Shown piece after piece: positions 46,397 through 55,429 of a DNA stretch of 64,000 nucleotides. Position numbers and translations under genes: made by a program. The number at the start of each line of letters is the position of its first letter. Within the stretch, counting starts at the first letter, position 1. The DNA is from Flavobacterium sp. 140616W15 (GTDB lineage Bacteria > Bacteroidota > Bacteroidia > Flavobacteriales > Flavobacteriaceae): contig NZ_CP033068.1 of NCBI RefSeq assembly GCF_003668995.1, positions 1,116,001-1,180,000 of the forward strand, written 5' to 3'. A model generated the notes under the pieces. It did not search any database and was not told where the DNA came from. It worked only from the letters and a program-made list of their open reading frames with translations.

Positions 46397-49300
46397 GTTG
46401 GGAATTATAAGTAAAAATACAATTTTGAAAGCAATTCACAACACATAATGCAACGGTTCAAAAGTATAATGGTTGGGAATTATAAGTAAAAATACAATTT
46501 TGAAAGCAATTCACAACAACCCAACGGTTGGCGGTTCTCTTTACCTCGTTGGGAATTATAAGTAAAAATACAATTTTGAAAGCAATTCACAACGCGTTTC
46601 TGATGCATACAGACAGTTAATAGGTTGGGAATTATAAGTAAAAATACAATTTTGAAAGCAATTCACAACACGACGTCGGCGACTCCCATTTTTGAAAACG
46701 TTGGGAATTATAAGTAAAAATACAATTTTGAAAGCAATTCACAACTACGATATAAATGTAGAGGGCTTAGCAACCGTTGGGAATTATAAGTAAAAATACA
46801 ATTTTGAAAGCAATTCACAACAATAATTAAACACAAATAAACATGAACTCGGTTGGGAATTATAAGTAAAAATACAATTTTGAAAGCAATTCACAACTGG
46901 AGTTTAAATAAAGTAGAGAAACAGTCAGTTGGGAATTATAAGTAAAAATACAATTTTGAAAGCAATTCACAACAACGAGGTCTACTATTCAAGAGCTTGC
47001 TGGTTGGGAATTATAAGTAAAAATACAATTTTGAAAGCAATTCACAACTATGGGTAAGAACCAATCCTTCAAAACCTGTTGGGAATTATAAGTAAAAATA
47101 CAATTTTGAAAGCAATTCACAACCGATACAATGCAATGGTATCAAGATAGTATGTTGGGAATTATAAGTAAAAATACAATTTTGAAAGCAATTCACAACT
47201 GATACAGTTATTGAAAAATTAAAAAAAGGTTGGGAATTATAAGTAAAAATACAATTTTGAAAGCAATTCACAACACACGGTACTGCTGATTTACTAGCAG
47301 AAGCGTTGGGAATTATAAGTAAAAATACAATTTTGAAAGCAATTCACAACATGAATTATCGCAATCTGCATCACACGGTTGTTGGGAATTATAAGTAAAA
47401 ATACAATTTTGAAAGCAATTCACAACATCATAGGAGCCGCTTTTTTAAAATAATAAGTTGGGAATTATAAGTAAAAATACAATTTTGAAAGCAATTCACA
47501 ACGTATTTGGCCCTGTAATTAAACTTTCTACAGTTGGGAATTATAAGTAAAAATACAATTTTGAAAGCAATTCACAACTCATTTAAGGTTTCTCTAAGTT
47601 TCTTTAATGTTGGGAATTATAAGTAAAAATACAATTTTGAAAGCAATTCACAACAATATTCTTCTATGTATGTGATAATGCTTAGTTGGGAATTATAAGT
47701 AAAAATACAATTTTGAAAGCAATTCACAACTGAACCGTTAGCGGTTTGTCCTTGCATTGCGTTGGGAATTATAAGTAAAAATACAATTTTGAAAGCAATT
47801 CACAACTAATAAGATAATAGCCCGTAACAGGCAAGTGTTGGGAATTATAAGTAAAAATACAATTTTGAAAGCAATTCACAACTAACGTGCAGGACATGAG
47901 CGCGGTCGTTCAGTTGGGAATTATAAGTAAAAATACAATTTTGAAAGCAATTCACAACAGAAGCAGTAAGTACTGCATAACCGTCTGAGTTGGGAATTAT
48001 AAGTAAAAATACAATTTTGAAAGCAATTCACAACTATTTCGGAAGAGATGCCATTAGAACTTTTGTTGGGAATTATAAGTAAAAATACAATTTTGAAAGC
48101 AATTCACAACTATATTACATATCCAAAAGATATTAATGAAGTTGGGAATTATAAGTAAAAATACAATTTTGAAAGCAATTCACAACACATTTCGCTGTCT
48201 TTAGTAATGAATTTTAGTTGGGAATTATAAGTAAAAATACAATTTTGAAAGCAATTCACAACTTGACTTGTGAAGCGTTAGCATTGTTCTCTGTTGGGAA
48301 TTATAAGTAAAAATACAATTTTGAAAGCAATTCACAACAGTACAAGCAATTAGTAAGCATCGAACTTGTTGGGAATTATAAGTAAAAATACAATTTTGAA
48401 AGCAATTCACAACCACATACTTGTTGAATTATTTGTCCTTTAGGTTGGGAATTATAAGTAAAAATACAATTTTGAAAGCAATTCACAACATAGACTATAT
48501 TACAATTTCGAGTTCATTGTTGGGAATTATAAGTAAAAATACAATTTTGAAAGCAATTCACAACGATGACAAAGGAAATGAGCAAAAAGGAACTGTTGGG
48601 AATTATAAGTAAAAATACAATTTTGAAAGCAATTCACAACATAGACTATATTACAATTTCGAGTTCATTGGTTGGGAATTATAAGTAAAAATACAATTTT
48701 GAAAGCAATTCACAACGAATTTCCTCCAGTAAAATTTTGATAAATAGTTGGGAATTATAAGTAAAAATACAATTTTGAAAGCAATTCACAACCTATTAGT
48801 TACATGCTTACTGTCTTTTGCTGTTGGGAATTATAAGTAAAAATACAATTTTGAAAGCAATTCACAACAGCTATTTGTTTCATTACATCTATTAAACGGT
48901 TGGGAATTATAAGTAAAAATACAATTTTGAAAGCAATTCACAACCAGTTAGAGTTCATTACTTACACCCTCTAAGTTGGGAATTATAAGTAAAAATACAA
49001 TTTTGAAAGCAATTCACAACTATGAATCTACTAAATCTTTCTGTATTCCAGTTGGGAATTATAAGTAAAAATACAATTTTGAAAGCAATTCACAACATTA
49101 GAACAGCAACCTTATAAGAAAGGCCTGTTGGGAATTATAAGTAAAAATACAATTTTGAAAGCAATTCACAACTGAAATATCTGTGCTAATTGTCGAAGGA
49201 AGTTGGGAATTATAAGTAAAAATACAATTTTGAAAGCAATTCACAACAAGGACAATTAGATAATTCTGATGATTTTGGTTGGGAATTATAAGTAAAAATA

Positions 49301-50146
49301 CAATTTTGAAAGCAATTCACAACAAACGACAGTAAAACAGTTTTAAATATTAAGTTGGGAATTATAAGTAAAAATACAATTTTGAAAGCAATTCACAACT
49401 AAATGTAATCGCATTTTCGGCCACCTCTAGTTGGGAATTATAAGTAAAAATACAATTTTGAAAGCAATTCACAACGATTACGTAATATTTAAAACCAAGT
49501 TTTTCGTTGGGAATTATAAGTAAAAATACAATTTTGAAAGCAATTCACAACTCGTAACCTGTATGTAATTGAACTCCGTTAGTTGGGAATTATAAGTAAA
49601 AATACAATTTTGAAAGCAATTCACAACGGGAAGAGTAATCTAATTAGGATTTTGGAAGTTGGGAATTATAAGTAAAAATACAATTTTGAAAGCAATTCAC
49701 AACAGTCATTAAGATTAAGCATTACTAAAAAAGGTTGGGAATTATAAGTAAAAATACAATTTTGAAAGCAATTCACAACAGGTTGTTTGGAAACTTAGCG
49801 ATTCCATAAGTTGGGAATTATAAGTAAAAATACAATTTTGAAAGCAATTCACAACATGATAGTTAAAACTAAATCGAATTTACAAGTTGGGAATTATAAG
49901 TAAAAATACAATTTTGAAAGCAATTCACAACTAACAAGGTTTTGCAAGTAAATGACAACGGGTTGGGAATTATAAGTAAAAATACAATTTTGAAAGCAAT
50001 TCACAACGGATTAGCTACAATCAATATAAAATTTACTGTTGGGAATTATAAGTAAAAATACAATTTTGAAAGCAATTCACAACTTTGATGCTTTAATACT
50101 CATAAGACAAAAGGTTGGGAATTATAAGTAAAAATACAATTTTGAA
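46397..50146 (-). CRISPR. Type II-C CRISPR array, 50 repeats (the last truncated), 49 spacers
   Basis: The repeat is 46 bp and on the plus strand begins GTTGGGAATTATAAG and ends GCAATTCACAAC. All 49 full copies look identical by eye. Period is 76 bp (30-bp spacers, 42 times) or 75 bp (29-bp spacers, 7 times). The final repeat, at 50114-50146, keeps only its first 33 bases. The spacers at 48490-48518 and 48641-48670 are the same sequence. The tracrRNA anti-repeat pairs with the minus-strand start of the repeat (GTTGTGAATTGC), so mature crRNAs are read on the minus strand. Read that way, each repeat holds TTG at 2-4 and TATTTTTA at 24-31, close to a Bacteroidetes promoter. Confidence 0.98.
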
Positions 50147-50402
50147 CTATTTTATTTTGACAGAAAGTAAAATTATCTCTAAAAATCCTTTTTGGTTTTG
50201 GAAAGTAACCAAAATAGACTTTAATTCAATTACAAGTATATCCATATTACACCCTCCAAAGACAGCAATTTCATTAGAAATTAAAATGGAGAATGCAACA
50301 AAACTTATACCTGTATCTAGTTTAAGAGATCATACTTGGAAAGAATTGAAAAAGCATCTGATTAAAGAAAATATTGTGTTGTATGATAAAGTGGGTTTTT
50401 AG
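50147..50402 (+). pseudogene. C-terminal remnant of a gene cut by the array end
   Basis: The frame runs from the truncated repeat into a stretch that looks like a real C-terminus: NPFWFWKVTKIDFNSITSISIL, then SLEIKMENATKLIPVSSLRDHTWKELKKHL. This resembles a small PH-like membrane-associated domain. It has no start codon of its own; the apparent start lies inside the repeat. The N-terminal part is missing, so the array, or an event that carried it in, probably displaced the 5' end. Confidence 0.5.
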
Positions 50403-50954
50403 TAAGGAATTTTTTCTTGCTAAAAATATAAAATTAAATTTTACAAGAGATTAAAAATAGGAGTTAGAGTTTCCCATTTAAGGATTAAGGATAGTTTCTT
50501 TCTAACTAAAGGAACTTAGTTTATTCAGAAACTAAGCCTGTCAAATAAAATTTTAAATGATTGGCTTTCAGAAAAGAAATATGTTATTTTGTGAAATAAA
50601 ATAGTTACTTTGTTCCATATTTGTACCATTGTATTGTAATGTATTGATAATCAGTTACTGTTATTTTTGAAGAAGTCAAATAATTCTTCTTTAAACAATA
50701 ATGAAAAACCGAGTCAGAAATGACTCGGTTTTTTTTTGCTAATTTTTAAAGGATTATCGGCCTCGGTTTTCAGTCCAGAACTTGAAACCAGAAACAAAAT
50801 ATAACAGTCAGATAAGATGTTTTTGATAGATGTTAATTCTCTGTTTGGTAGGTTTTTATGGAGTGTTAGCATTTTTTGTTCTATTTATTTTCAGATATTA
50901 AAAACCAAATAGGATGTTATGTCGTAAATGCTTTTATAACTAAAAAATTAAGTC
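50403..50954. other. Intergenic gap downstream of the array
   Basis: No gene. Contains a terminator at 50707-50737. A possible promoter for the fasciclin gene (TTG at 50823, TAGGTTTT at 50849-50856) is weak. Confidence 0.4.
50707..50737 (+). terminator. Terminator after the gene remnant
   Basis: AACCGAGTCA / TGACTCGGTT with a GAAA loop and a T9 run. Confidence 0.85.
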
Positions 50955-51509
50955 ATGAAAACTAAAAACATTTTAACAGCAGTAATTTTTACATTAGTAT
51001 TTGGAGCAACTTCTTTCGCTCAAAAATCAGTTATGGTTGGTGGAGCAGCAATGTATCCTAACAAAAACATTATTGAGAATGCAGTCAACTCAAAAGACCA
51101 TACTACATTAGTAGCTGCGGTTAAAGCTGCGGGCTTAGTAGAAACTTTAGAAGGTAAAGGGCCATTTACTGTTTTTGCGCCAACAAATGAGGCATTTAAT
51201 AAATTGCCAAAAGGTACAGTTGAAACATTGTTGAAACCAGAAAATATTAAAAAATTACAAACCATTTTAACTTACCATGTTATAGCTGGTAAAATGAATG
51301 CATCCGATATCGCAAAAGCTATAAAAATGGGTGGTGGTAAAGCTTCGCTTAAAACAGTAAGTGGAGGAACGATAACAGCCTGGATGAAAGGAAAAGATTT
51401 GTACATAAGTGACGAAAGCGGAAATAAAGCAAACGTTACTATTGCAGATGTGAATCAATCTAATGGTGTAATTCATGTAATTAATACAGTGTTGTTGCCT
51501 AAAAGTTAA
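50955..51509 (+). CDS. Fasciclin (FAS1)-domain secreted protein, 184 aa
   Basis: A signal peptide (MKTKNILTAVIFTLVFGATSFAQ) is followed by one FAS1 domain: TLVAAVKAAGLVETLEGKGPFTVFAPTNEAFNKLPKGTV, then LQTILTYHVIAGKM and the H2-type ending NGVIHVINTVLLPK. Such domains mediate adhesion or surface interactions. It stands alone, with a terminator on each side. Confidence 0.93.
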   Translation: MKTKNILTAVIFTLVFGATSFAQKSVMVGGAAMYPNKNIIENAVNSKDHTTLVAAVKAAGLVETLEGKGPFTVFAPTNEAFNKLPKGTVETLLKPENIKKLQTILTYHVIAGKMNASDIAKAIKMGGGKASLKTVSGGTITAWMKGKDLYISDESGNKANVTIADVNQSNGVIHVINTVLLPKS

Positions 51510-51536
51510 TATTTAGACCCGATTGCTCCAATAATC

Positions 51537-51570
51537 AAAAAAAGCCCTGTATGTTGTACAGGACTTTTTT
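51537..51570. terminator. Terminator after the fasciclin gene
   Basis: AGCCCTGTA / TGTACAGGACT with a small mismatch, A run before and T6 after; works in both directions. Confidence 0.75.
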
Positions 51571-51591
51571 GTGTTTAATGAATAATGTATG

Positions 51592-51732
51592 TTATCCTAA
51601 AGCGCGTGCTGTAACAAAATAGCGGTAACCAATAATAGCCATTTGCCATTTCTTTGCTTTTGTTATATCAAGTCCTTGTTTGGTAAAACTGGGTAGAATA
51701 AGTTTATTTATCTGAGCTAGAATTTTATACAT
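51592..51732 (-). CDS. Small conserved flavobacterial protein, 46 aa
   Basis: Begins MYKILAQINKLILPSFTKQG and ends GYRYFVTARALG. This short pattern is conserved in many flavobacteria, where it is often labelled an SsrA-binding protein, a name that is probably wrong because true SmpB is about 150 residues. A start 17 codons earlier (51783) is possible but adds residues unlike the family. The function is unknown. It stands between the fasciclin gene and the serine hydrolase gene. Confidence 0.6.
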   Translation of the reverse strand: MYKILAQINKLILPSFTKQGLDITKAKKWQMAIIGYRYFVTARALG

Positions 51733-51819
51733 AAGAGTAGGATTTTTTTCAAAGATATAAAAAAAGACTTTGTAGTGATACAAAGCCCTTTTTATTGAAT
51801 TTTAAATAAGTTTTAAATA

Positions 51820-53268
51820 CTATTTTGCAAGTAGTTTATCTATTTTAGCCAACATTTCTTTGGCGTTTGCATTTTCTGGCGAAAGCTCCAGTGCTTTTTG
51901 ATACGCCTGTTTAGAGATTTCAATCTGACCGTTATTAAAGTAACTTTCGGCTAGACTATCAAATGCATTTCCTGATTTAGGATTCTCTTTTGTATTTAAT
52001 TCAAAAACTTTTATGGCATCATTTACTCTTTCGTAATTCATCAATGTATAGCCAATAGCGTTTAATCTGTCTTCAAACTTCCATTCAGGATGATTCTTTT
52101 TCAAGGCAAGATAGTTTTGCTCCGCTTTTGTAAAGTCTAATTTCAAAAAATCCTGTGTTATCTTTTCGTCAGCTAGTAAGTAATCATCGATTAAGGTTTT
52201 ATCTACAATTCCTGCTACATGATTTACTACTTGAGACTGTACAGATAAATTGCCATATTTGTGACCATTAGATAAAAAAATGATAGTTAAATCGTTTTTA
52301 GTAAACTTTCTAAAAGCAGTTTCATTTCCGCCTGTAAAACCATACGAGATGATTTTGTTTACAGGGTAAAAATCCCAACCATATCCAAAATTTTGAGTAC
52401 TATTAGTGTATTTAAATGGCTCCCACATTGGATACTTTGTTTCTTTTTTTAAGAAAGTATTTTTATCTAAATTTTCATTCCAACGAATAAATTCTTGCAG
52501 AGTAATATTTAGACCATTTGCCGAATGGAGATCAGCGCCACTATTTGAGGTTTGTTTTACATACTCCTTTGTTTTATTATTGTAATTATATCTAAATGCA
52601 CTGTTAGGCACCGATTCACCAAAATTAGAGGAGAAATAAACTCCAGATTTAACTCCTGGGAATTGATTTTGCATGATGTATTCTTCAAACGACAAACCTG
52701 TTATTTTTTCTATTATCTTGGTAAGGAACAAATAATTTGTTTGATTGTAATTGTATTCACTTCCAGTTGCAAACTCCATTGGTTTCTTTGATAGTATTGC
52801 AATTTTTTCATTATAGGATAATGTAATCGGAATATCTTCAAACATTACGATGTTTGGTAAGCCTGATGAATGAGTTAATAAATTCTTCACTTTTATACTT
52901 TGCCATTCTTTTGGGAGATTATCAAGATATTTAGAAATTGGGTCTTCCAGAGATAATTTTCCTTTCTCGATAAGTTGAAAAATTCCAACATTTGTTATCA
53001 GTTTTGTTGTAGAGAAAATCTTAAAAGCAGTGTTTTTATCTACTGGTTTATTATCCTCAAAAGAAGCTTTTCCAAAGTATTTTTCGTAGATAACTTTTCC
53101 GTCTTTGATAACAGCTAGTGCAACTCCAGGGATTTCATTTATTTTGATTACTTCATTAATATAGCTATCGATTTTTTGTTTTATTTCGTTTTGATTAACA
53201 GCTGCTTTTTGACCAAAACAGCTGTTGAAGATGAGTAGAAATACTGAAATTAAAAATGCTTCTTTCAT
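51820..53268 (-). CDS. Serine hydrolase (class C beta-lactamase family) with C-terminal TPRs, 482 aa
   Basis: The signal MKEAFLISVFLLIFNSCFG looks like a lipoprotein signal (start at 53268; an ATG eight codons earlier is also possible). The SxxK motif is STTK in AFKIFSTTKLITNV, the YxN motif is in YNYNQTNYLF, and YGFTGGNE is near the KTG-equivalent position. The last 130 residues are TPR-like (NAIGYTLMNYERVNDAIKVFELN, SLAESYFNNGQIEISKQAYQKALEL). It is 75 bp downstream of the second M56 gene and on its strand, so it may be the output gene of the duplicated BlaI/BlaR-like switch. It could be a peptidase or esterase rather than a beta-lactamase. Confidence 0.87.
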   Translation of the reverse strand: MKEAFLISVFLLIFNSCFGQKAAVNQNEIKQKIDSYINEVIKINEIPGVALAVIKDGKVIYEKYFGKASFEDNKPVDKNTAFKIFSTTKLITNVGIFQLIEKGKLSLEDPISKYLDNLPKEWQSIKVKNLLTHSSGLPNIVMFEDIPITLSYNEKIAILSKKPMEFATGSEYNYNQTNYLFLTKIIEKITGLSFEEYIMQNQFPGVKSGVYFSSNFGESVPNSAFRYNYNNKTKEYVKQTSNSGADLHSANGLNITLQEFIRWNENLDKNTFLKKETKYPMWEPFKYTNSTQNFGYGWDFYPVNKIISYGFTGGNETAFRKFTKNDLTIIFLSNGHKYGNLSVQSQVVNHVAGIVDKTLIDDYLLADEKITQDFLKLDFTKAEQNYLALKKNHPEWKFEDRLNAIGYTLMNYERVNDAIKVFELNTKENPKSGNAFDSLAESYFNNGQIEISKQAYQKALELSPENANAKEMLAKIDKLLAK

Positions 53269-53343
53269 AGTAACAATTAAGGAATAATGCATGTGTGTGT
53301 ATGATTTTTCATCACAGATTAAAGAAAGATAGTTTCTTTTTTC

Positions 53344-55029
53344 TTATTTTGATTTGCTTTCTTTTTGAAATTTTCGCATGTCCTTGTCAAATTTTGCCAT
53401 TTCGACATTGAATTTTTTCATGTCTAGATCAAATTGCTTCATTTCTAAATCAAATTCTTTCATTTCAATGTCGAATTTGGCCATTTCTTTTTCATAAATC
53501 GCTTCACGCTTTGCCATTACAGCTTCTACTTCTTTTTCGTAAGCAGACATATTTGGTTTAAAAGCTTCCATCTTTTTATTAAATTCAGCCATTTCTTTGT
53601 TGAATTTTTGCATAGCTTTTGCATCATTTATATCTTTTGGATGTACAGGAGGTTTTGGCATTTTAGACATGTCAATATTCGCAACAGGCATTGGTCCTTC
53701 AGGAAATTCAGGAGTATCCGGAGGTGTTGGTGGCGTTGGAGGTATAGGAAAATCTTCATTGGTATTATAACTTTCATCTTCTTCTGAGCTTTCACTCATA
53801 GTTACAGGCTGATGGATATCTTTACCAGTTTGTAAATTAATAGATTCGGTACCATCTTCGTTTTTTATTATAACAACACCAAAAGGTTTTATGGCTTCAT
53901 TGCCACTAGTTTGCATAATTTGCGATTTACCATTTTTTCTTTTTATGTCAACACGTATTCCAGTTAATTCATTAGTCGAATTTCTTGTTATATCGCTGAA
54001 TGCAATGATTACTTCATGATTTGTTTTTAATTTTTGTACAATTTCATCTAATTCTTTATCTGTTGTATTCTTCTTAATTTTGTATACAAATACATTTTTA
54101 GGATCAGATTTTGTATTAACAATAATATCTTCTTTTACTTCCTTTTGTTCTTTTTCCTGTGCAATAACTTTTACTTGAAATAGGAATACAAATGCTCCTA
54201 ATGCGGGAAGTATTAAGGCATACTTTAAGTAATTTTTCTTTTTTGATTGATTTTTGTTTAACATGACGATTCGTTTTTTGATTAATGATTGATAAAAGTG
54301 ATTGGTGATTGCAACACAGTTTTCGTGTGTTGTTATTTTTAAAAGTGTGTATTGATAGGCCCTTTTATCGGCTATTTTTTTCAAGGCTTCAGCATCGGCA
54401 ATGAATTCCAGATTTTGCATGATGGCTTTTTTATAAAGCCAAACAATTGGGTTAAACCAGAATACAATACAGAATATCCTTGATATCAATACATCTGAGG
54501 TGTGATTTTGTTCGCTGTGAATTTTTTCGTGCTCAAGAATGTTTTCTAGTTCAGTAGAATTGTACAGTGATGAGTTGTACACAATATAACTGAAGAATGA
54601 AAATGGAGCAATATTTTCTGAAACATCTACAAACTTAAAATCGGATTGATTTAGAATGGTTTGTCCTTTAATAACTCTTTTTAAGCTATAAAAGTCGAAA
54701 GCAAACTTTAATAATAATATAGAGATGATTGAAACATACAATAGTACCAAGCACAAATTTAAATGAATATCAAACCAACTCTGTTCGACAGGAATTGTTT
54801 GTATAACATTATTATTTATAGGTAAAGTAAAATTTGTACGAACAGGGGCAACCCAAACTATTTTGGTATAAACTACAAGAGGCAATACAATCGAGGTGAT
54901 TAATCCCGATAATAAAAACCATCTATTGCTATTAAAAAAAGTTTCTTTTCGCAATAAGAAGTAATACGCTAAATAAAACAAGGTGATTAGTCCGCTAGTT
55001 TTAAGAATATAGATGAAAATTGCCTCCAT
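53344..55029 (-). CDS. BlaR1/M56-family membrane metallopeptidase, copy 2, 561 aa
   Basis: Four membrane segments (LITLFYLAYYFLL, ITSIVLPLVV, LCLVLLYVSIISILL, YLKYALILPALGAFVFLF) flank the zinc motif HEKIHSEQNH in an FSFFSYIVYNSSLY context. The last 260 residues are periplasmic and end in an unusual charged run of seven-residue repeats (KEFDLEM, KQFDLDM, KKFNVEM, AKFDKDM). A Pro-rich stretch (PIPPTPPTPPDTPEFPEGP) comes before it. It is the sensor partner of the BlaI gene 6 bp upstream. Its N-terminal 250 residues are clearly homologous to copy 1; the tails differ. Confidence 0.88.
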   Translation of the reverse strand: MEAIFIYILKTSGLITLFYLAYYFLLRKETFFNSNRWFLLSGLITSIVLPLVVYTKIVWVAPVRTNFTLPINNNVIQTIPVEQSWFDIHLNLCLVLLYVSIISILLLKFAFDFYSLKRVIKGQTILNQSDFKFVDVSENIAPFSFFSYIVYNSSLYNSTELENILEHEKIHSEQNHTSDVLISRIFCIVFWFNPIVWLYKKAIMQNLEFIADAEALKKIADKRAYQYTLLKITTHENCVAITNHFYQSLIKKRIVMLNKNQSKKKNYLKYALILPALGAFVFLFQVKVIAQEKEQKEVKEDIIVNTKSDPKNVFVYKIKKNTTDKELDEIVQKLKTNHEVIIAFSDITRNSTNELTGIRVDIKRKNGKSQIMQTSGNEAIKPFGVVIIKNEDGTESINLQTGKDIHQPVTMSESSEEDESYNTNEDFPIPPTPPTPPDTPEFPEGPMPVANIDMSKMPKPPVHPKDINDAKAMQKFNKEMAEFNKKMEAFKPNMSAYEKEVEAVMAKREAIYEKEMAKFDIEMKEFDLEMKQFDLDMKKFNVEMAKFDKDMRKFQKESKSK

Positions 55030-55035
55030 AAATTA

Positions 55036-55395
55036 TTATTTTTTGTTTTCTATCATATCTAAGATTTCACGTAATTCATCGGCCGAAATTTTTTCTTCTT
55101 TGGCAAAAAAAGAAACCATATTCTTGTACGAACTATTAAAATAATTATCAATTGCTGTATTCATAAAGCGCTTGCTATATTCTTTTAAAGTTACTACAGG
55201 ATAGTATTGATGCGTGTTCCCAAAAGGAGTGTGTGCTACAAAGCCTTTTTCTTCCAAGTTTCGTACAATAGTCGATAGGGTGTTGTAATGCGGTTGATCC
55301 TCAGTAATTTCTGCTTGGATTTCTTTTACGAATGCTTTGTTTAGCTTCCATAAAATATGCATTATTTCTTCTTCTTTGTTAGTTAACTTTTGCAT
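55036..55395 (-). CDS. BlaI/MecI/CopY-family repressor, copy 2, 119 aa
   Basis: The winged helix (LTNKEEEIMHILWKLNKAFVKEI, HYNTLSTIVRNLEEKGFVAH) is followed by a helical dimerisation part. It differs from copy 1 in one residue only (Asp/Glu at residue 115), while the DNA has many silent differences. It sits 34 bp downstream of the first M56 gene, without its own operator, so it is probably in the same operon. Confidence 0.92.
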   Translation of the reverse strand: MQKLTNKEEEIMHILWKLNKAFVKEIQAEITEDQPHYNTLSTIVRNLEEKGFVAHTPFGNTHQYYPVVTLKEYSKRFMNTAIDNYFNSSYKNMVSFFAKEEKISADELREILDMIENKK

Positions 55396-55429
55396 GTTTT
55401 TAGTTTTATTTTAGATGCAATCTGGAATG

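Noticed and set aside
47086..48612. Several open frames of about 60 residues with repeated peptides inside the array
   Set aside because: They are read-through of the 46-bp repeats and spacers, not genes.
46397..50146. crRNA transcription in the plus direction, from the cas2-side leader
   Set aside because: The tracrRNA anti-repeat would then pair with the wrong end of the repeat for a type II guide.
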